Program-made: the position numbers and the translations under genes
Shown here: piece after piece, positions 1 through 8,480 of the stretch
Layout of the letters: every line of letters starts with the position of its first letter
How positions within the stretch are numbered: position 1 is the stretch's first letter
Notes under the pieces: model-generated
What the model saw: the letters and a program-made list of their open reading frames with translations, nothing else
Told to the model about the DNA's origin: nothing
Database searches by the model: none
From: Edaphobacter modestus
GTDB lineage: Bacteria; Acidobacteriota; Terriglobia; Terriglobales; Acidobacteriaceae
Reading direction: 5' to 3'
NCBI RefSeq assembly: GCF_004217555.1
Contig: NZ_SHKW01000002.1
Location: forward strand, 1 to 64,000
DNA: 64,000 nucleotides

Positions 1-261
1 GCCGTCGGCCGAGAGCCTGGCGAGGGAGGTCTCGCTGAGATCGTCGAGCGTGGTGAAGCGATGCTCGCCCGATGGACGGATGTAGATGTGCGAGCCGTGG
101 GCATTGCGGTACTTGACCAGAGAAAGCCTTTCGAGGACCGCCGCGGCCGAGATGCCGTCGAGTCCCGGAAGCATTCCACGCTCACTGAGGACACCGACAT
201 CGTAGAGCGGTGCCTCGATAGCAGTGAGCATGATGCGAACAGTGGATTCGGTCATGTCCAT
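1..261 (-). CDS. RepB-like plasmid DNA primase, N-terminal part (cut by window edge)
   Basis: An open minus-strand frame of 87 codons runs off the left edge. It starts at an ATG at 259-261 (a second in-frame ATG is at 253-255), preceded by a GGAAGGAG ribosome site about 7 bases upstream. The visible protein begins MDMTESTVRIMLTAIEAPLY and contains YRNAHGSHIYIRPSGEH. This resembles, from memory, the start of RepB-like primase domains on proteobacterial and acidobacterial plasmids, which prime replication or transferred strands. It shares strand with the two plasmid-type genes to its right (443-724 and the ParB-like remnant), so it probably belongs to the same maintenance block. Catalytic residues lie outside the window, so the family call is tentative. 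Confidence 0.55.
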   Translation of the reverse strand, partial: MDMTESTVRIMLTAIEAPLYDVGVLSERGMLPGLDGISAAAVLERLSLVKYRNAHGSHIYIRPSGEHRFTTLDDLSETSLARLSADG

Positions 262-442
262 CGATGTCTCCTTCCAGATGCCTTTTGGCTTGGGAGGGGT
301 GCGGGGGAGGAACGGCCCCCGCCGCCCGCCTTTGAGTGGGCGAATCTTGGCATCTACTATCTAAGCGGGATGAGAGAGGCACTTTTTGACACCATTGCCC
401 ACTTTTTTGCGAAGAGAAGGGGGCTGCAAACGCAACCCCGAC

Positions 443-724
443 TCAGAGGGTGGTATTTTGCATGGGTGGTTCATCCTGTTTTGGGAACTGCGGCTTAGTA
501 CGGGATCGTCGAACCCGAGTCCAGGGCAATGCTCTTCTTAGAAACTCCCTGTGAGCGGCGTCCAGCGATAGCCTCGCCTGATGCAGGTCGAAGAGAGAGA
601 AGCAAATGGAGCATCCACCCTTGATTCCACCACGTCCTTCTCGCTCCGGGTTGTAACGTGGATGCCGTTCGCACTTCGCCTTCACCCGCTCGGCGACCTT
701 GAGTTTGTAGCTGAACTGAAACAT
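443..724 (-). CDS. Small conserved plasmid-type protein with Cys residues, function unknown
   Basis: This 93-residue ORF has a strong ribosome site (AAAAGGAGGAGATC before the ATG at 724). It begins MFQFSYKLKVAERVKAKCER and is rich in basic residues. Cysteines at about 18, 38 and 41 (the last two as CSIC), together with nearby histidines, could bind a metal. The centre reads NPEREGRGGIKGGCSICFSL. The start resembles small hypothetical proteins I recall near plasmid replication and partition genes in Acidobacteriota. It lies between the primase start and the ParB-like gene on the same strand, so a role in plasmid biology is inferred from context. No function can be assigned from the sequence. 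Confidence 0.6.
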   Translation of the reverse strand: MFQFSYKLKVAERVKAKCERHPRYNPEREGRGGIKGGCSICFSLFDLHQARLSLDAAHREFLRRALPWTRVRRSRTKPQFPKQDEPPMQNTTL

Positions 725-778
725 GATCTCCTCCTTTTGGAAAAGAGCGGGAGCCGGTGAGCTGACTCCCGCTTCGGG

Positions 779-1714
779 TTAGGCTGCAACTTGTTTCTTA
801 GCCGTCTTCTTCTTCGCTGCGTTCTTTTGAGTGGCCTTGATCGGTGTGGGTGCCTTCGCCGTCTTGCTGGCCGTCTTCTTGGGTTGTGGGGGAGCAAACG
901 CGGCTTCGGCTTCGGTTAGAAAGTCGATCTCGCTTTCGCGTGGAATGGGTGTGTGTCCAGTAAAGACAAGCCGGAGGGCAAACCCGGTGAGCTTGTCATC
1001 TGGTAGTCCGTCGATGGTGGAAAGCAGAATCTCTTCGGAGGTCTGCTGGTTGTTCTCGTCGTTGGCGGCAAGCTGTTCCGCTACGTCATCGAAGGTGTAA
1101 GGGTCAATATTCACGAGGGCGCGAAGAAACACCCTCAACTGCGCCGCGCTGAACATGACTGGAGCCTTGTCGAGAATGCGGTCGAACTTGGATACACGCG
1201 CCTTATGCACCTTCTCTCTCCGGGCGCGTTCGGCTTCATGCTCCTTCTGTTCCCGCTCGAACTGCTGCTTCCGCTCTTCGGCTTTCCGCTCCTGCTCCTG
1301 CTCGTACTCCTTTCGTTGCTGTTCGTAGTTGCGCTGGCGTTCCTCGGCCTCTTCCTGTGTCTCGGCCTCGGGCGCGGGTGCCATTGTGGGGACTGGATTG
1401 GCGGCTTCTTCTGCTGCTGCTCGTGGGTCGTGTACGGGACAATCGTCGTCTGTGCATACGGTGAGAGTGGTTCCTACGCGCTTGCCATAGACGATGATTG
1501 CGGGCTTAGTGGCTGCACACGGCGGGGCGGGCTCGGCGTCCGGGTTCTCGACTACCGTTTCGATCTCGCGGAAGTGGCCGCGCTGGACGGCTCCGGGCCT
1601 CTGCTCTCGTGCGTTCCTCCAGCCGTTCTCGATCTGGATAAGCTCGGGACGGGCTGCAATCTCGCGGTCGATATGCGCGGTGAGCTTGATTTGATAGCAG
1701 GGTCCGGAGAGGCA
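779..1714 (-). pseudogene. ParB-like partition protein, 5'-truncated remnant
   Basis: The minus-strand frame is open from a stop at 1715-1717 to 779, about 311 codons with no convincing start. The N-terminal half resembles the C-terminal region of large acidobacterial ParB/RepB/Spo0J proteins: a HIDREIAARPELIQIENGW stretch, then Cys/His segments (PCAATKPA; VCTDDDCPVHDP). A Glu/Lys/Arg-rich coiled coil follows (from about 1384), then a helical domain and a Lys/Ala tail. The ParB nuclease-like domain and helix-turn-helix expected upstream are absent. Frames upstream of 1715 show no continuation. The fragment is therefore probably a remnant of a partition gene cut near 1715. A shorter product could begin at the ATG at 1384, but no ribosome site supports it. 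Confidence 0.55.
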
Positions 1715-1969
1715 TTATGTGGAATCAGGGCAACTGGCAAGTATTTTCCGCTGGCCCGCCACCGGCGCACTCCCAGCGTGAGGAGAGATCACCGTCAAGG
1801 AAGTATTTGCCTCATTTTTTTTTGATCAGTGGATTGTCTCTGAGTTGCCGACGACTCGGAAGTAAAGAGGAAACTTGCCTTGTTCATTGTCTATATGACC
1901 TGAAGTTGCTCGAGTATCCAGCTTCCGAACTACTACTGGCCATTCCTATGCTCACGACTCGAACTACAT
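1715..1969. other. Intergenic junction between plasmid remnant and ADOP permease
   Basis: No supported gene. It holds the point where ParB homology ends and a T9 run near 1817-1825; no inverted repeat or target duplication was recognised. Confidence 0.4.
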
Positions 1970-4681
1970 CTACTCCAGGCGCAACGCACTCGTAGGATTC
2001 ACGCTCGCTGCACGTCCTGCAGGCACCGCGCTCGCTAGCAGAGCTACAAGAGCAACACCAAGAATCGCGAATAAGTAGCTCTCAAGATCGAGCGGTTTCA
2101 TTCCGTACAACGAACTCTCCAGTCCCTTGCCAGCCGCCATAGCGAGCGGCACACCAATTACAACGCCTGTCGCACACAACAGCAGGCTTCCGCGCAGCAC
2201 CATCCACACCACCTGCGAACGCTTCGCACCTAGCGCCATGCGCACCCCGATCTCCGCAGTGCGACGGTTTACGCGGTATGCAAGCGTTCCGTAGAGCCCT
2301 GTCGCAATAAGCACCACAGCCAGCACACCGAAGCAGCCGGCGAGACGGGCGAAGAGAGCCTGCTGCGCGATGGACTGCTCGAAGACCGCGCTCTGTGTCA
2401 TCGGCGCCAGCAGAGGCATGTCGGGATCGATCTGGGCGATGACCTTGCGCACGGTCGGCAGCATCGCCATGGGATCGCCGGGCACACGCATCTCGATGTC
2501 GAGTTGACTCACCGCACCACCCTGCGTAAACACCGTCCAGAGCATCGGCATCGCCTCTTCGGTGATGCTGGTGTACTTGTGGTCTTTCACCACGCCCACG
2601 ATGAGGATCGGATGGCCGCCTTTCGAGTTGGTGAGCACGTGGCCTACCGCATTCAAGGTTCCGACATACTTCTTCGCGAAGGTCTCATTCACGATCAACA
2701 CCTCTGGGGCGGACGTGGAGTCGGCATCGGAGAAGTCTCTTCCCTGCACGAGCGGGACACCCATGGTGCGAAAGTAGTCCGCGCCTACGGTGTTCTTTCG
2801 AAAGTTTGCCTGCCCCGGTTCAACCCCATTCGGCTTGTGCCCGTCCACTGTGACACCCGCGTTGTTGCTGGACCATCCGGAGCCGGGCCGACTGCTCGCC
2901 ATCGAGACGCTCTCCCCACCGGGGATCGTCCGCAGCCTCTGCTGCAGCGCAACGAAGAAGGTGATACTTTCTTCCTTCGTATGCGCGTGCTGCGGATGCA
3001 CACCGAAGACAAGCAGGCCCTGTGGCTTCTGGCCGAGGGGTGTCTTCAAAAGGTTGCGCAAGGTCCCGAGGAGCAGCCCCGCGCCCACCAGCAACACCAC
3101 GCACAGGGCGATCTGCGTAACGATGACCGCATTGCCGGCACGCACCTGCTGCGAGCTGGACTGGGATACTGTCGCGGAGCTGCGGAGCACGAGCTCCGGG
3201 CCACTCGACATGGCAGACCGCAATGGGGCGAGCCCAAACACCAGCGCCAGCAGTAAGAGCACGCCTAGTGTGAACCCCAAAACCACTCCATCCGGCTGCA
3301 GGTTCGATTGAATCTGCGCCCATGATCCGAGGGCACGCGTTGCGCCCACTGCGAAGAACCACGCTGCGGAACCGCCGAGTGCGACGAGCAAGAAGCTTTC
3401 GGTAAGGAGCTGCCGGGCGATCTCCCTACGGCCTGCGCCGAGCGCGAGTCGGACGCTGAACTCTCGCTGCCTGCTGGCGTTGCGCGCGATGAGCAGCATC
3501 ACGACGTTGCTCATCGCGATCAGCAGGACCAGGCCTACCATCGTCATCAGCATCGTCAACGCCCGGGCGAAGGAGCCATCCTGACTGTCGAACTGCTTGG
3601 CCTCATTGAACGAAAGCCGGTACGTCTCGTCGCCCGCGCGCTTCTGTGCAACGCCGGTGTACGCTGCCCGTTCAAAGAGGCCCTGCGCCTTCGCCAACGC
3701 CTGTTCCCGGCTGACGCCCGGCGCCGTGCGGACCATCAGCTTCATGCACCAGAACTTTTGCTCGGTCAGGTACATGCCATCCTCTGCCGGACTCCCCCAC
3801 GCATTGAACTCGGGCCTGCTCTGCAGGGGAATCCAGAGGTCCAGCGGCAGCTTTCCTTCGGTGCCTTCGAATCCCTTCGCCGCCACACCCACAATGGTGA
3901 ACGGAATCGACTTGATGTAGAGCGTCTTGCCGAGCACGTCGCGGCTGCGCTCATAGTGCGTGGCCCAGAAGCTCTCGCTGAGGACGACGACGGGCGCGTG
4001 GTCGTCCTCATCCTCCTCGGCAAAGCCGCGGCCAAGCTCCGTGCCGACGCCCAGCCCGCGGAAGTAGTTGCCGCTGACCATGTCGCCCGCGGCCTCCTCC
4101 GGCATGGTGCCGACGCGTACCGGGGCCTTGCCGCTGGTGGACATGGGGATGAAGGTCATGACCTCCTGCAGGCCGCCTTGCTCGCGTAAGGCTCGATAGA
4201 CAGGGTATGAGAAGGAGGTATTCGGGTCGCCTGTCTGCGAGGCACCGTCCGGGTATCCCGTTGTGTGCACATAGAAGACACGCGAGGCGTCCTCGACAGG
4301 CAGCATCTTCATCAGCACCGCATGCATCACGCTGAAGACGGCTGTATTGGCACCCACGCCCAACGCAAGGGTCAGCACACACACGATGGTGAACACCGGC
4401 GTCTTCGCCAACTGCCGCACACCGTACCGTACATCCCGCCACACATTCGCAAAGAACATCGTTGTCCTCGATTCCCTCTGTCGCTGTTTCAGCAAAGCCG
4501 TATTGCCAAACTGTCGCCGTGCCGCTCGCGCTGCTTCCCGCGCGCTCATGCCCTCGCGCTCATACTTCTCCGCGAGCATCTCCAGATGCGTACTCATCTC
4601 TTCGTCGAAGGCACTGTCGGCTCGTCTCTGCGCAAAGAGTGCCTTCAGCTTTGCCATGAATGTCAGCACGCGGTCAGACAT
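1970..4681 (-). CDS. ADOP-family ABC transporter permease (MacB/FtsX type)
   Basis: This protein is 903 residues long when started at the ATG at 4679-4681, two bases after the PadR stop; the longer in-frame start at 4828 would overlap padR. The first ~70 residues are the charged 'permease prefix' (MSDRVLTFMAKLKALFAQRR). A first TM (FTIVCVLTLALGVGANTAV) opens a MacB-type periplasmic domain, followed by FtsX TMs near the middle (VLLIAMSNVVMLLIARN). A second MacB/FtsX half ends with VNRRTAEIGVRMALGAKRSQ and two more TMs. This duplicated layout is typical of the acidobacterial ADOP family. Such permeases are thought to act with a separate ATPase in efflux or lipoprotein-type export, but no ATPase is adjacent. 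Expression is probably controlled by the adjacent PadR. Substrate unknown. Confidence 0.9.
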   Translation of the reverse strand: MSDRVLTFMAKLKALFAQRRADSAFDEEMSTHLEMLAEKYEREGMSAREAARAARRQFGNTALLKQRQRESRTTMFFANVWRDVRYGVRQLAKTPVFTIVCVLTLALGVGANTAVFSVMHAVLMKMLPVEDASRVFYVHTTGYPDGASQTGDPNTSFSYPVYRALREQGGLQEVMTFIPMSTSGKAPVRVGTMPEEAAGDMVSGNYFRGLGVGTELGRGFAEEDEDDHAPVVVLSESFWATHYERSRDVLGKTLYIKSIPFTIVGVAAKGFEGTEGKLPLDLWIPLQSRPEFNAWGSPAEDGMYLTEQKFWCMKLMVRTAPGVSREQALAKAQGLFERAAYTGVAQKRAGDETYRLSFNEAKQFDSQDGSFARALTMLMTMVGLVLLIAMSNVVMLLIARNASRQREFSVRLALGAGRREIARQLLTESFLLVALGGSAAWFFAVGATRALGSWAQIQSNLQPDGVVLGFTLGVLLLLALVFGLAPLRSAMSSGPELVLRSSATVSQSSSQQVRAGNAVIVTQIALCVVLLVGAGLLLGTLRNLLKTPLGQKPQGLLVFGVHPQHAHTKEESITFFVALQQRLRTIPGGESVSMASSRPGSGWSSNNAGVTVDGHKPNGVEPGQANFRKNTVGADYFRTMGVPLVQGRDFSDADSTSAPEVLIVNETFAKKYVGTLNAVGHVLTNSKGGHPILIVGVVKDHKYTSITEEAMPMLWTVFTQGGAVSQLDIEMRVPGDPMAMLPTVRKVIAQIDPDMPLLAPMTQSAVFEQSIAQQALFARLAGCFGVLAVVLIATGLYGTLAYRVNRRTAEIGVRMALGAKRSQVVWMVLRGSLLLCATGVVIGVPLAMAAGKGLESSLYGMKPLDLESYLFAILGVALVALLASAVPAGRAASVNPTSALRLE

Positions 4682-4683
4682 GA

Positions 4684-5028
4684 CTAAGCCTTTGCCTCGA
4701 GCGCCAGCACGCGGCCAATCACCGCTGCAATGCGCTCCCAGTTCTCTGTCTCGACGGCGAGCTGCTTCATCCCGCGCCTGGTGATGCTGTAGAACCGGGC
4801 GCGCCGATTGTTCTCGGAGACACCCCACTCGCTGGCGATCCAGCTCTTCTGCTGCAGCCGCAGGAGCGATGTATAGACGGTGCCCTCATTCAACGTCAGC
4901 ACGTCTTCGCTCAACTGCTCGATGCGCCGTGCAATCCCAAAGCCATGCAGCGGGCCTAACGCCTGCAGCGTCTTGAGGATCATAAGATCCAGCGTCCCCT
5001 GTAAAACCTCAGATTTGTCCGTTGCCAT
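4684..5028 (-). CDS. PadR-family transcriptional repressor
   Basis: This 114-residue protein has the PadR winged-helix pattern: LQGTLDLMILKTLQALGPLH at the start, a recognition region with GTVYTSLLRLQQKSWI, then the wing and RARFYSITRRGMKQL. It ends with the short C-terminal helix expected of group-2 PadR proteins used for dimerisation. Family members repress transport or stress genes and release DNA on ligand binding or signalling. The gene lies directly upstream of the ADOP permease, with two bases between stop and start, so the two are almost certainly co-transcribed. This PadR-ADOP pairing is very common in Acidobacteriota. The ribosome site AAAGGAG sits just before the ATG at 5026-5028 and inside a palindrome that may be its own operator. 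Confidence 0.92.
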   Translation of the reverse strand: MATDKSEVLQGTLDLMILKTLQALGPLHGFGIARRIEQLSEDVLTLNEGTVYTSLLRLQQKSWIASEWGVSENNRRARFYSITRRGMKQLAVETENWERIAAVIGRVLALEAKA

Positions 5029-5033
5029 GTCTA

Positions 5034-5056
5034 CTCCTTTGGATACTGCAAAGGAG
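5034..5056 (-). promoter_or_regulatory. Palindrome overlapping padR ribosome site, candidate PadR operator
   Basis: Perfect 8-bp arms CTCCTTTG (5034-5041) and CAAAGGAG (5049-5056) flank a 7-bp spacer. CTCCTTTGG occurs again at 5067-5075. On the minus strand the left arm supplies the AAAGGAG ribosome site of padR, so a bound repressor would block both transcription and translation. The operator role is inferred. Confidence 0.4.
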
Positions 5057-5277
5057 CTATCACTTTCTCCTTTGGAATGTCCACAGAAGAGCTTTACGCA
5101 ACGCTTTGTCGAATTGTTCCGTGCTTTTGCAGTTTCTCAATGGCAGAGCGATTACATGAGATGAGGAACGCCATTTGAAATTCGCAATTAGTAACCCGGA
5201 TCATATGGTCCAAATCAATCCACGGCTCCGGCTACCAGTTCCTCTTGGTCACGGGCTTGTCGGATCAATCCAACAGG

Positions 5278-7137
5278 TTACAAGTGATCCGATGATGTTG
5301 TTCGCGATGGTCTCAAGGCCGTAATCTGCACGAGGTCGCTGCCAATCTGTCTCTGGGTCGGACCAGCAGGCGTCGGTATGTCTGTCAGCTTCAGCAAGAG
5401 CTTTTCGTAGGCAGCAACGCCGTCCTCCACGGCGGCCTCTTCCGCCTCGCCGAGTGGAATCTCCTGAAGCAGGCGCAGCAGGTTCGCCTTGCCTTCGAGC
5501 AGAAGGGCGGCTGAAGACTGCTTGGGCATGTAGAAGTCGCACTTGGCGCAGGCCATGCGATGCGGGCACTGCTCGAAGAAATCGTAGGTGCAGTAGCCGT
5601 GCCCAAGATCGTAAAACTTCCATGGATCTGCTGGAGCAATCCCGGTACGAACGGCATCCTGGTCGATGAGGACTTCAATCGCCCGGAGGTTACGCGCGAA
5701 ATAGCCTGCGTCGGCATAAGATTTCGCCAGCTTTAGCGGAGTGATCTTTGCGTAGTGCTGGGTTGCAGAGGGACTTGCATGGCCCAACCACTCCTGCAGT
5801 TCAAAGAGCGTCATCGGCTCTTTTGCGTTGAAAAGCTGAGACGCAATAGTCGACCGCGCCCGGTGTGTGGTGATGTTGCCTCGAACGTCGGCGAGCGGAA
5901 CGCCAGCCTTCCTACACAACGCGGGAATTATGGTCCGGTTGAGATAGTGCTTGCCAACTGTCGTGTTGCGAATCAGAAAGAGGAATGAAACGACCTCGCC
6001 AGTCTTCCAATCGGAGAGCTTGTTGCCTTGCGGTCGCACCTTCTCCCATGCAGCGATGGCTTCACCAACGAGGCGGTCTACGGGCTTGGTGAATGCCGTT
6101 CCGGTCTTGTTTACGGGAACATCAAGGAGGCAGACAGCATCGCCTGGAAGAAGTTCTCCGGTACCTGGGACCGTAGCGTCTTCCCGTTGCCAGCGAATAC
6201 AGCCTAACCGCAAACAGATGATTTCGTTGTTGCGAAGGCCCGCAAACAGCCAGGTAACGACGAGTGCCCGGCACATCTCGATCGGATAGGCGCTGTGGTG
6301 CAGGCCAGAAGGTCGCGTGGGACCTTTATAGGGAAGATCTTCCGCAGTGATGTTCAGGCCGGCCCAAACGAGCTTGGCCCAGATATCGTCCGCTATAACG
6401 CGTGGGTTCGGTCCGATGAGGCCGACCAGACTCCTGGGCGCGGTCAGGTGACGCATGGGGTCGAACCTACGGGGGATCAGCTCCCACTCCTGTAGGTCAC
6501 GAAAGAAGATACGGAGCGCGGCGATGCGGCCTGCCCTTGTACTGGGCGCGAGTATCTTGCCACGGCTCTTCACATGCGCCGGATCGACGCTGCACCAGTC
6601 GCCACCGTGCCACTGGCAAACGACAGAGACAAGTTCCGTGGCGAGATCACGGTTCCAATCGGCTGGGGAAGTCGCTGTGGGATGCGTATGACCGAGCCAT
6701 CTTCCGACGTTCAACAGGAAGTAGAAGCTCTGTACTCTGGACCGCTCCGCATACGCGGAACGGTCGAACCATGTGTTGCAGAGCCGCATCCACTCTGCAG
6801 GCACACCGCGAGTAAGTGCCGGAGATGATCTATTGCTCAGCACTGGACGCTTGATCTCCATCGCCTCGGGCACTGTGCCCATACTGGCTAATACGCGGGA
6901 AAAAGCAACGATGCACCAACTGCCGACATGCCGCGGTCTGCGTGCAATCAGTGCCTCAAGGTGCTCCAGCTTCAACTCGCTCAGGTGCGGAGATCGAATG
7001 AACAGGAGCGCTTCGAAGACGGTCCGCATTACCTTCTTGCGTGTGCCGGTCATCCCATAGCCCCACTCGAGGAGCAGTTCTTGCATGCCCTGAGAGCCTG
7101 TACCGTCGTCCGAGTAAGGTATGGTCCGCCGCGCCAA
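5278..7137 (-). CDS. Large tyrosine recombinase / phage-type integrase
   Basis: This protein has up to 619 residues. The catalytic fold is visible in the second half: FAGLRNNEIICLRLG (first Arg), then H425 and R428 in TTHRARSTIASQLF, and LGHASPSATQHY with H453 and the probable nucleophile Tyr462. A C-terminal extension holds Cys residues (YCTYDFFEQCPHRMACAKCD), probably a metal site as in many acidobacterial and transposon-associated recombinases. Residues 1-200 would form the core-binding region. The longest start is a TTG at 7137 directly after a stop. The ATG at 7086 is an alternative, so the N-terminus is uncertain and may be slightly truncated. It stands alone between the PadR promoter and the MarR gene and may have integrated the plasmid-like block to its left. 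Confidence 0.85.
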   Translation of the reverse strand: MARRTIPYSDDGTGSQGMQELLLEWGYGMTGTRKKVMRTVFEALLFIRSPHLSELKLEHLEALIARRPRHVGSWCIVAFSRVLASMGTVPEAMEIKRPVLSNRSSPALTRGVPAEWMRLCNTWFDRSAYAERSRVQSFYFLLNVGRWLGHTHPTATSPADWNRDLATELVSVVCQWHGGDWCSVDPAHVKSRGKILAPSTRAGRIAALRIFFRDLQEWELIPRRFDPMRHLTAPRSLVGLIGPNPRVIADDIWAKLVWAGLNITAEDLPYKGPTRPSGLHHSAYPIEMCRALVVTWLFAGLRNNEIICLRLGCIRWQREDATVPGTGELLPGDAVCLLDVPVNKTGTAFTKPVDRLVGEAIAAWEKVRPQGNKLSDWKTGEVVSFLFLIRNTTVGKHYLNRTIIPALCRKAGVPLADVRGNITTHRARSTIASQLFNAKEPMTLFELQEWLGHASPSATQHYAKITPLKLAKSYADAGYFARNLRAIEVLIDQDAVRTGIAPADPWKFYDLGHGYCTYDFFEQCPHRMACAKCDFYMPKQSSAALLLEGKANLLRLLQEIPLGEAEEAAVEDGVAAYEKLLLKLTDIPTPAGPTQRQIGSDLVQITALRPSRTTSSDHL

Positions 7138-7244
7138 TCAGAAAAGCCTACCGAATGGGCTGGGGTTACGCTAGGGCAAAAAAGGCTCACCGGTCTCCGA
7201 CGGGGCCCTCTTTAGTCGCAGCTGCTGGCACCCCATCAATCCTC

Positions 7245-7273
7245 TTGACAATGATCGTTGCAACGAATATTGT
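7245..7273 (+). promoter_or_regulatory. marR promoter with overlapping operator-like repeat
   Basis: TTGACA (7245-7250) and TATTGT (7268-7273) are 17 bp apart. Between them lies GTTGCAACGAAT (7257-7268), containing the perfect palindrome CGTTGCAACG (7256-7265). The same 12-mer recurs upstream of yceI, so autorepression by the MarR protein is the natural reading. Confidence 0.55.
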
Positions 7274-7283
7274 TGAAATGTAG

Positions 7284-7748
7284 ATGAAAGCCACTGTCCA
7301 AATCGATCGCAAGCCAAAGCCGGGCTCCAGCCCGGAGGAGGTGATGTATCTGGAGATGATGCGGACGATGGAGGCTCTGTCGCATCGGTTTGCGCAGGTG
7401 TTGAAGGCGGAGGATCTTTCGTCGACGCAGTACAACGTCCTGCGGATTCTGCGCGGGGCGCCGGAAGGGCTGCCGTGCGGGGAGATCGGCAACCGCATGG
7501 TGACGCGGGACTCGGACATTACGCGGCTGCTGGACCGTCTGGAGAAGAGAACGTTGATCTCGCGCTGCCGGGAGAGCAAGGATCGGCGGACGGTCTGGAC
7601 CCGGATTACGCCGGAGGGGTTGGAGACGCTGGCGCGGCTGGATGAACCCGTGCGTGCGGCGCATCGCGAGCGGCTGGGGCACCTTGGGATCGAACGGTTA
7701 CACGTGCTGACGGATCTGCTGCGTCTAGCGCGCCGAGCTCCGAATTAA
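7284..7748 (+). CDS. MarR-family transcriptional regulator
   Basis: This 154-residue protein has the MarR winged-helix layout: an N-terminal dimer helix (MMRTMEALSHRFAQVLKAE), LSSTQYNVLRILRGAPEGLP, then the recognition helix and DSDITRLLDRLEKRTLISRC. The wing follows with the diagnostic SKDRRTVWTRITPEGLETL, and a C-terminal dimer helix closes the protein. Members bind short palindromes and are released by phenolics, oxidants or similar ligands. No clear Shine-Dalgarno precedes the ATG at 7284, which sits about 11 bases after the -10 box. The yceI and pirin genes follow in the same direction. The shared 12-mer upstream of both units points to a small regulon of marR, yceI and pirin. Confidence 0.93.
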   Translation: MKATVQIDRKPKPGSSPEEVMYLEMMRTMEALSHRFAQVLKAEDLSSTQYNVLRILRGAPEGLPCGEIGNRMVTRDSDITRLLDRLEKRTLISRCRESKDRRTVWTRITPEGLETLARLDEPVRAAHRERLGHLGIERLHVLTDLLRLARRAPN

Positions 7749-7767
7749 ATTTTTTCGCCATATAGTT

Positions 7768-7794
7768 GTTGCAACGAATGTCATTGCAACGAAT
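7768..7794 (+). promoter_or_regulatory. Two tandem copies of the MarR operator-like 12-mer
   Basis: GTTGCAACGAAT (7768-7779) and ATTGCAACGAAT (7783-7794) are direct repeats 15 bp apart, about 50 bp before the yceI start. They match the copy in the marR promoter. This is a probable binding site for the MarR regulator. Confidence 0.5.
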
Positions 7795-7845
7795 CAAATC
7801 ACTGAAGCAACACAATTCAAACCATCTGAAAAAGGACACACCACT

Positions 7846-8400
7846 ATGAGCACAGTTGCTACCCCCGCCATCACCACCTGGAACGTCGATCCGACTCACT
7901 CGGTTGTCGAGTTCAAGGTCAAGCACATGATGATCTCCAACGTGAAGGGTCAGTTCACGGGCCTGAACGGCACTCTGTCGCTGCATGAGGCCGATCTGAC
8001 GCAGTCGAGCGTGGAGGCCGCGATCGAGATTGCGTCGATCCACACACGGGATGAAGGCCGCGATGCCCACCTGAAAGGTGCGGACTTCTTCGACGCCGAG
8101 CAGTTTCCGACGATGCAACTGAGGTCAACCCACATCGCGTTGAAGTCGGATGGGGAGGTTGTGCTTACGGGCGACCTGACGATCAAGGGTGTCACCCGCA
8201 GCGTGGCGTTTGCGGTGGAGGGACCGACGCCGGCGGCGAAGGATCCCTGGGGCAATACTCGCATCGGCGTGGCGGCGACGACGAAGATCAACCGCAAGGA
8301 CTTCGGGCTGACCTGGAATGCGGCGCTCGAGGCCGGCGGATTGATGGTGGGCGAGGATATCGGCATCACTCTGGACCTGCAGTTTGTGAAGCAGGCGTAA
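7846..8400 (+). CDS. YceI-family lipid-binding protein (cytoplasmic form)
   Basis: This 184-residue protein starts TWNVDPTHSVVEFKVKHMMI, the typical YceI opening. It carries the family landmarks NVKGQFTGLNGTLSLHEADL, DEGRDAHLKGADFFDAEQFP, GDLTIKGVTRSVAFAVEGP and GVAATTKINRKDFGLTWN. YceI proteins form a lipocalin-like barrel that holds an isoprenoid or similar hydrophobic ligand. No signal peptide is visible, so this copy is expected to be cytoplasmic. An AAAAAGGA ribosome site lies about 12 bases before the ATG. YceI next to pirin under a MarR regulator is a common redox or quinone-stress arrangement, so a role in handling quinone-like or oxidised compounds is inferred. Confidence 0.93.
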   Translation: MSTVATPAITTWNVDPTHSVVEFKVKHMMISNVKGQFTGLNGTLSLHEADLTQSSVEAAIEIASIHTRDEGRDAHLKGADFFDAEQFPTMQLRSTHIALKSDGEVVLTGDLTIKGVTRSVAFAVEGPTPAAKDPWGNTRIGVAATTKINRKDFGLTWNAALEAGGLMVGEDIGITLDLQFVKQA

Positions 8401-8480
8401 GGGCGGCGGTGGAGATTGGAAGGATTCGCCGCCAGGGCATAGCAGCAACGTGTTCTGGCGGCGCAAAAGGAGGAAACGCG

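Noticed and set aside
2504..3256. 250-codon plus-strand ORF inside the ADOP permease gene
   Set aside because: Pure antisense shadow of a well-supported permease; composition rich in His/Arg, no domain, no ribosome site.
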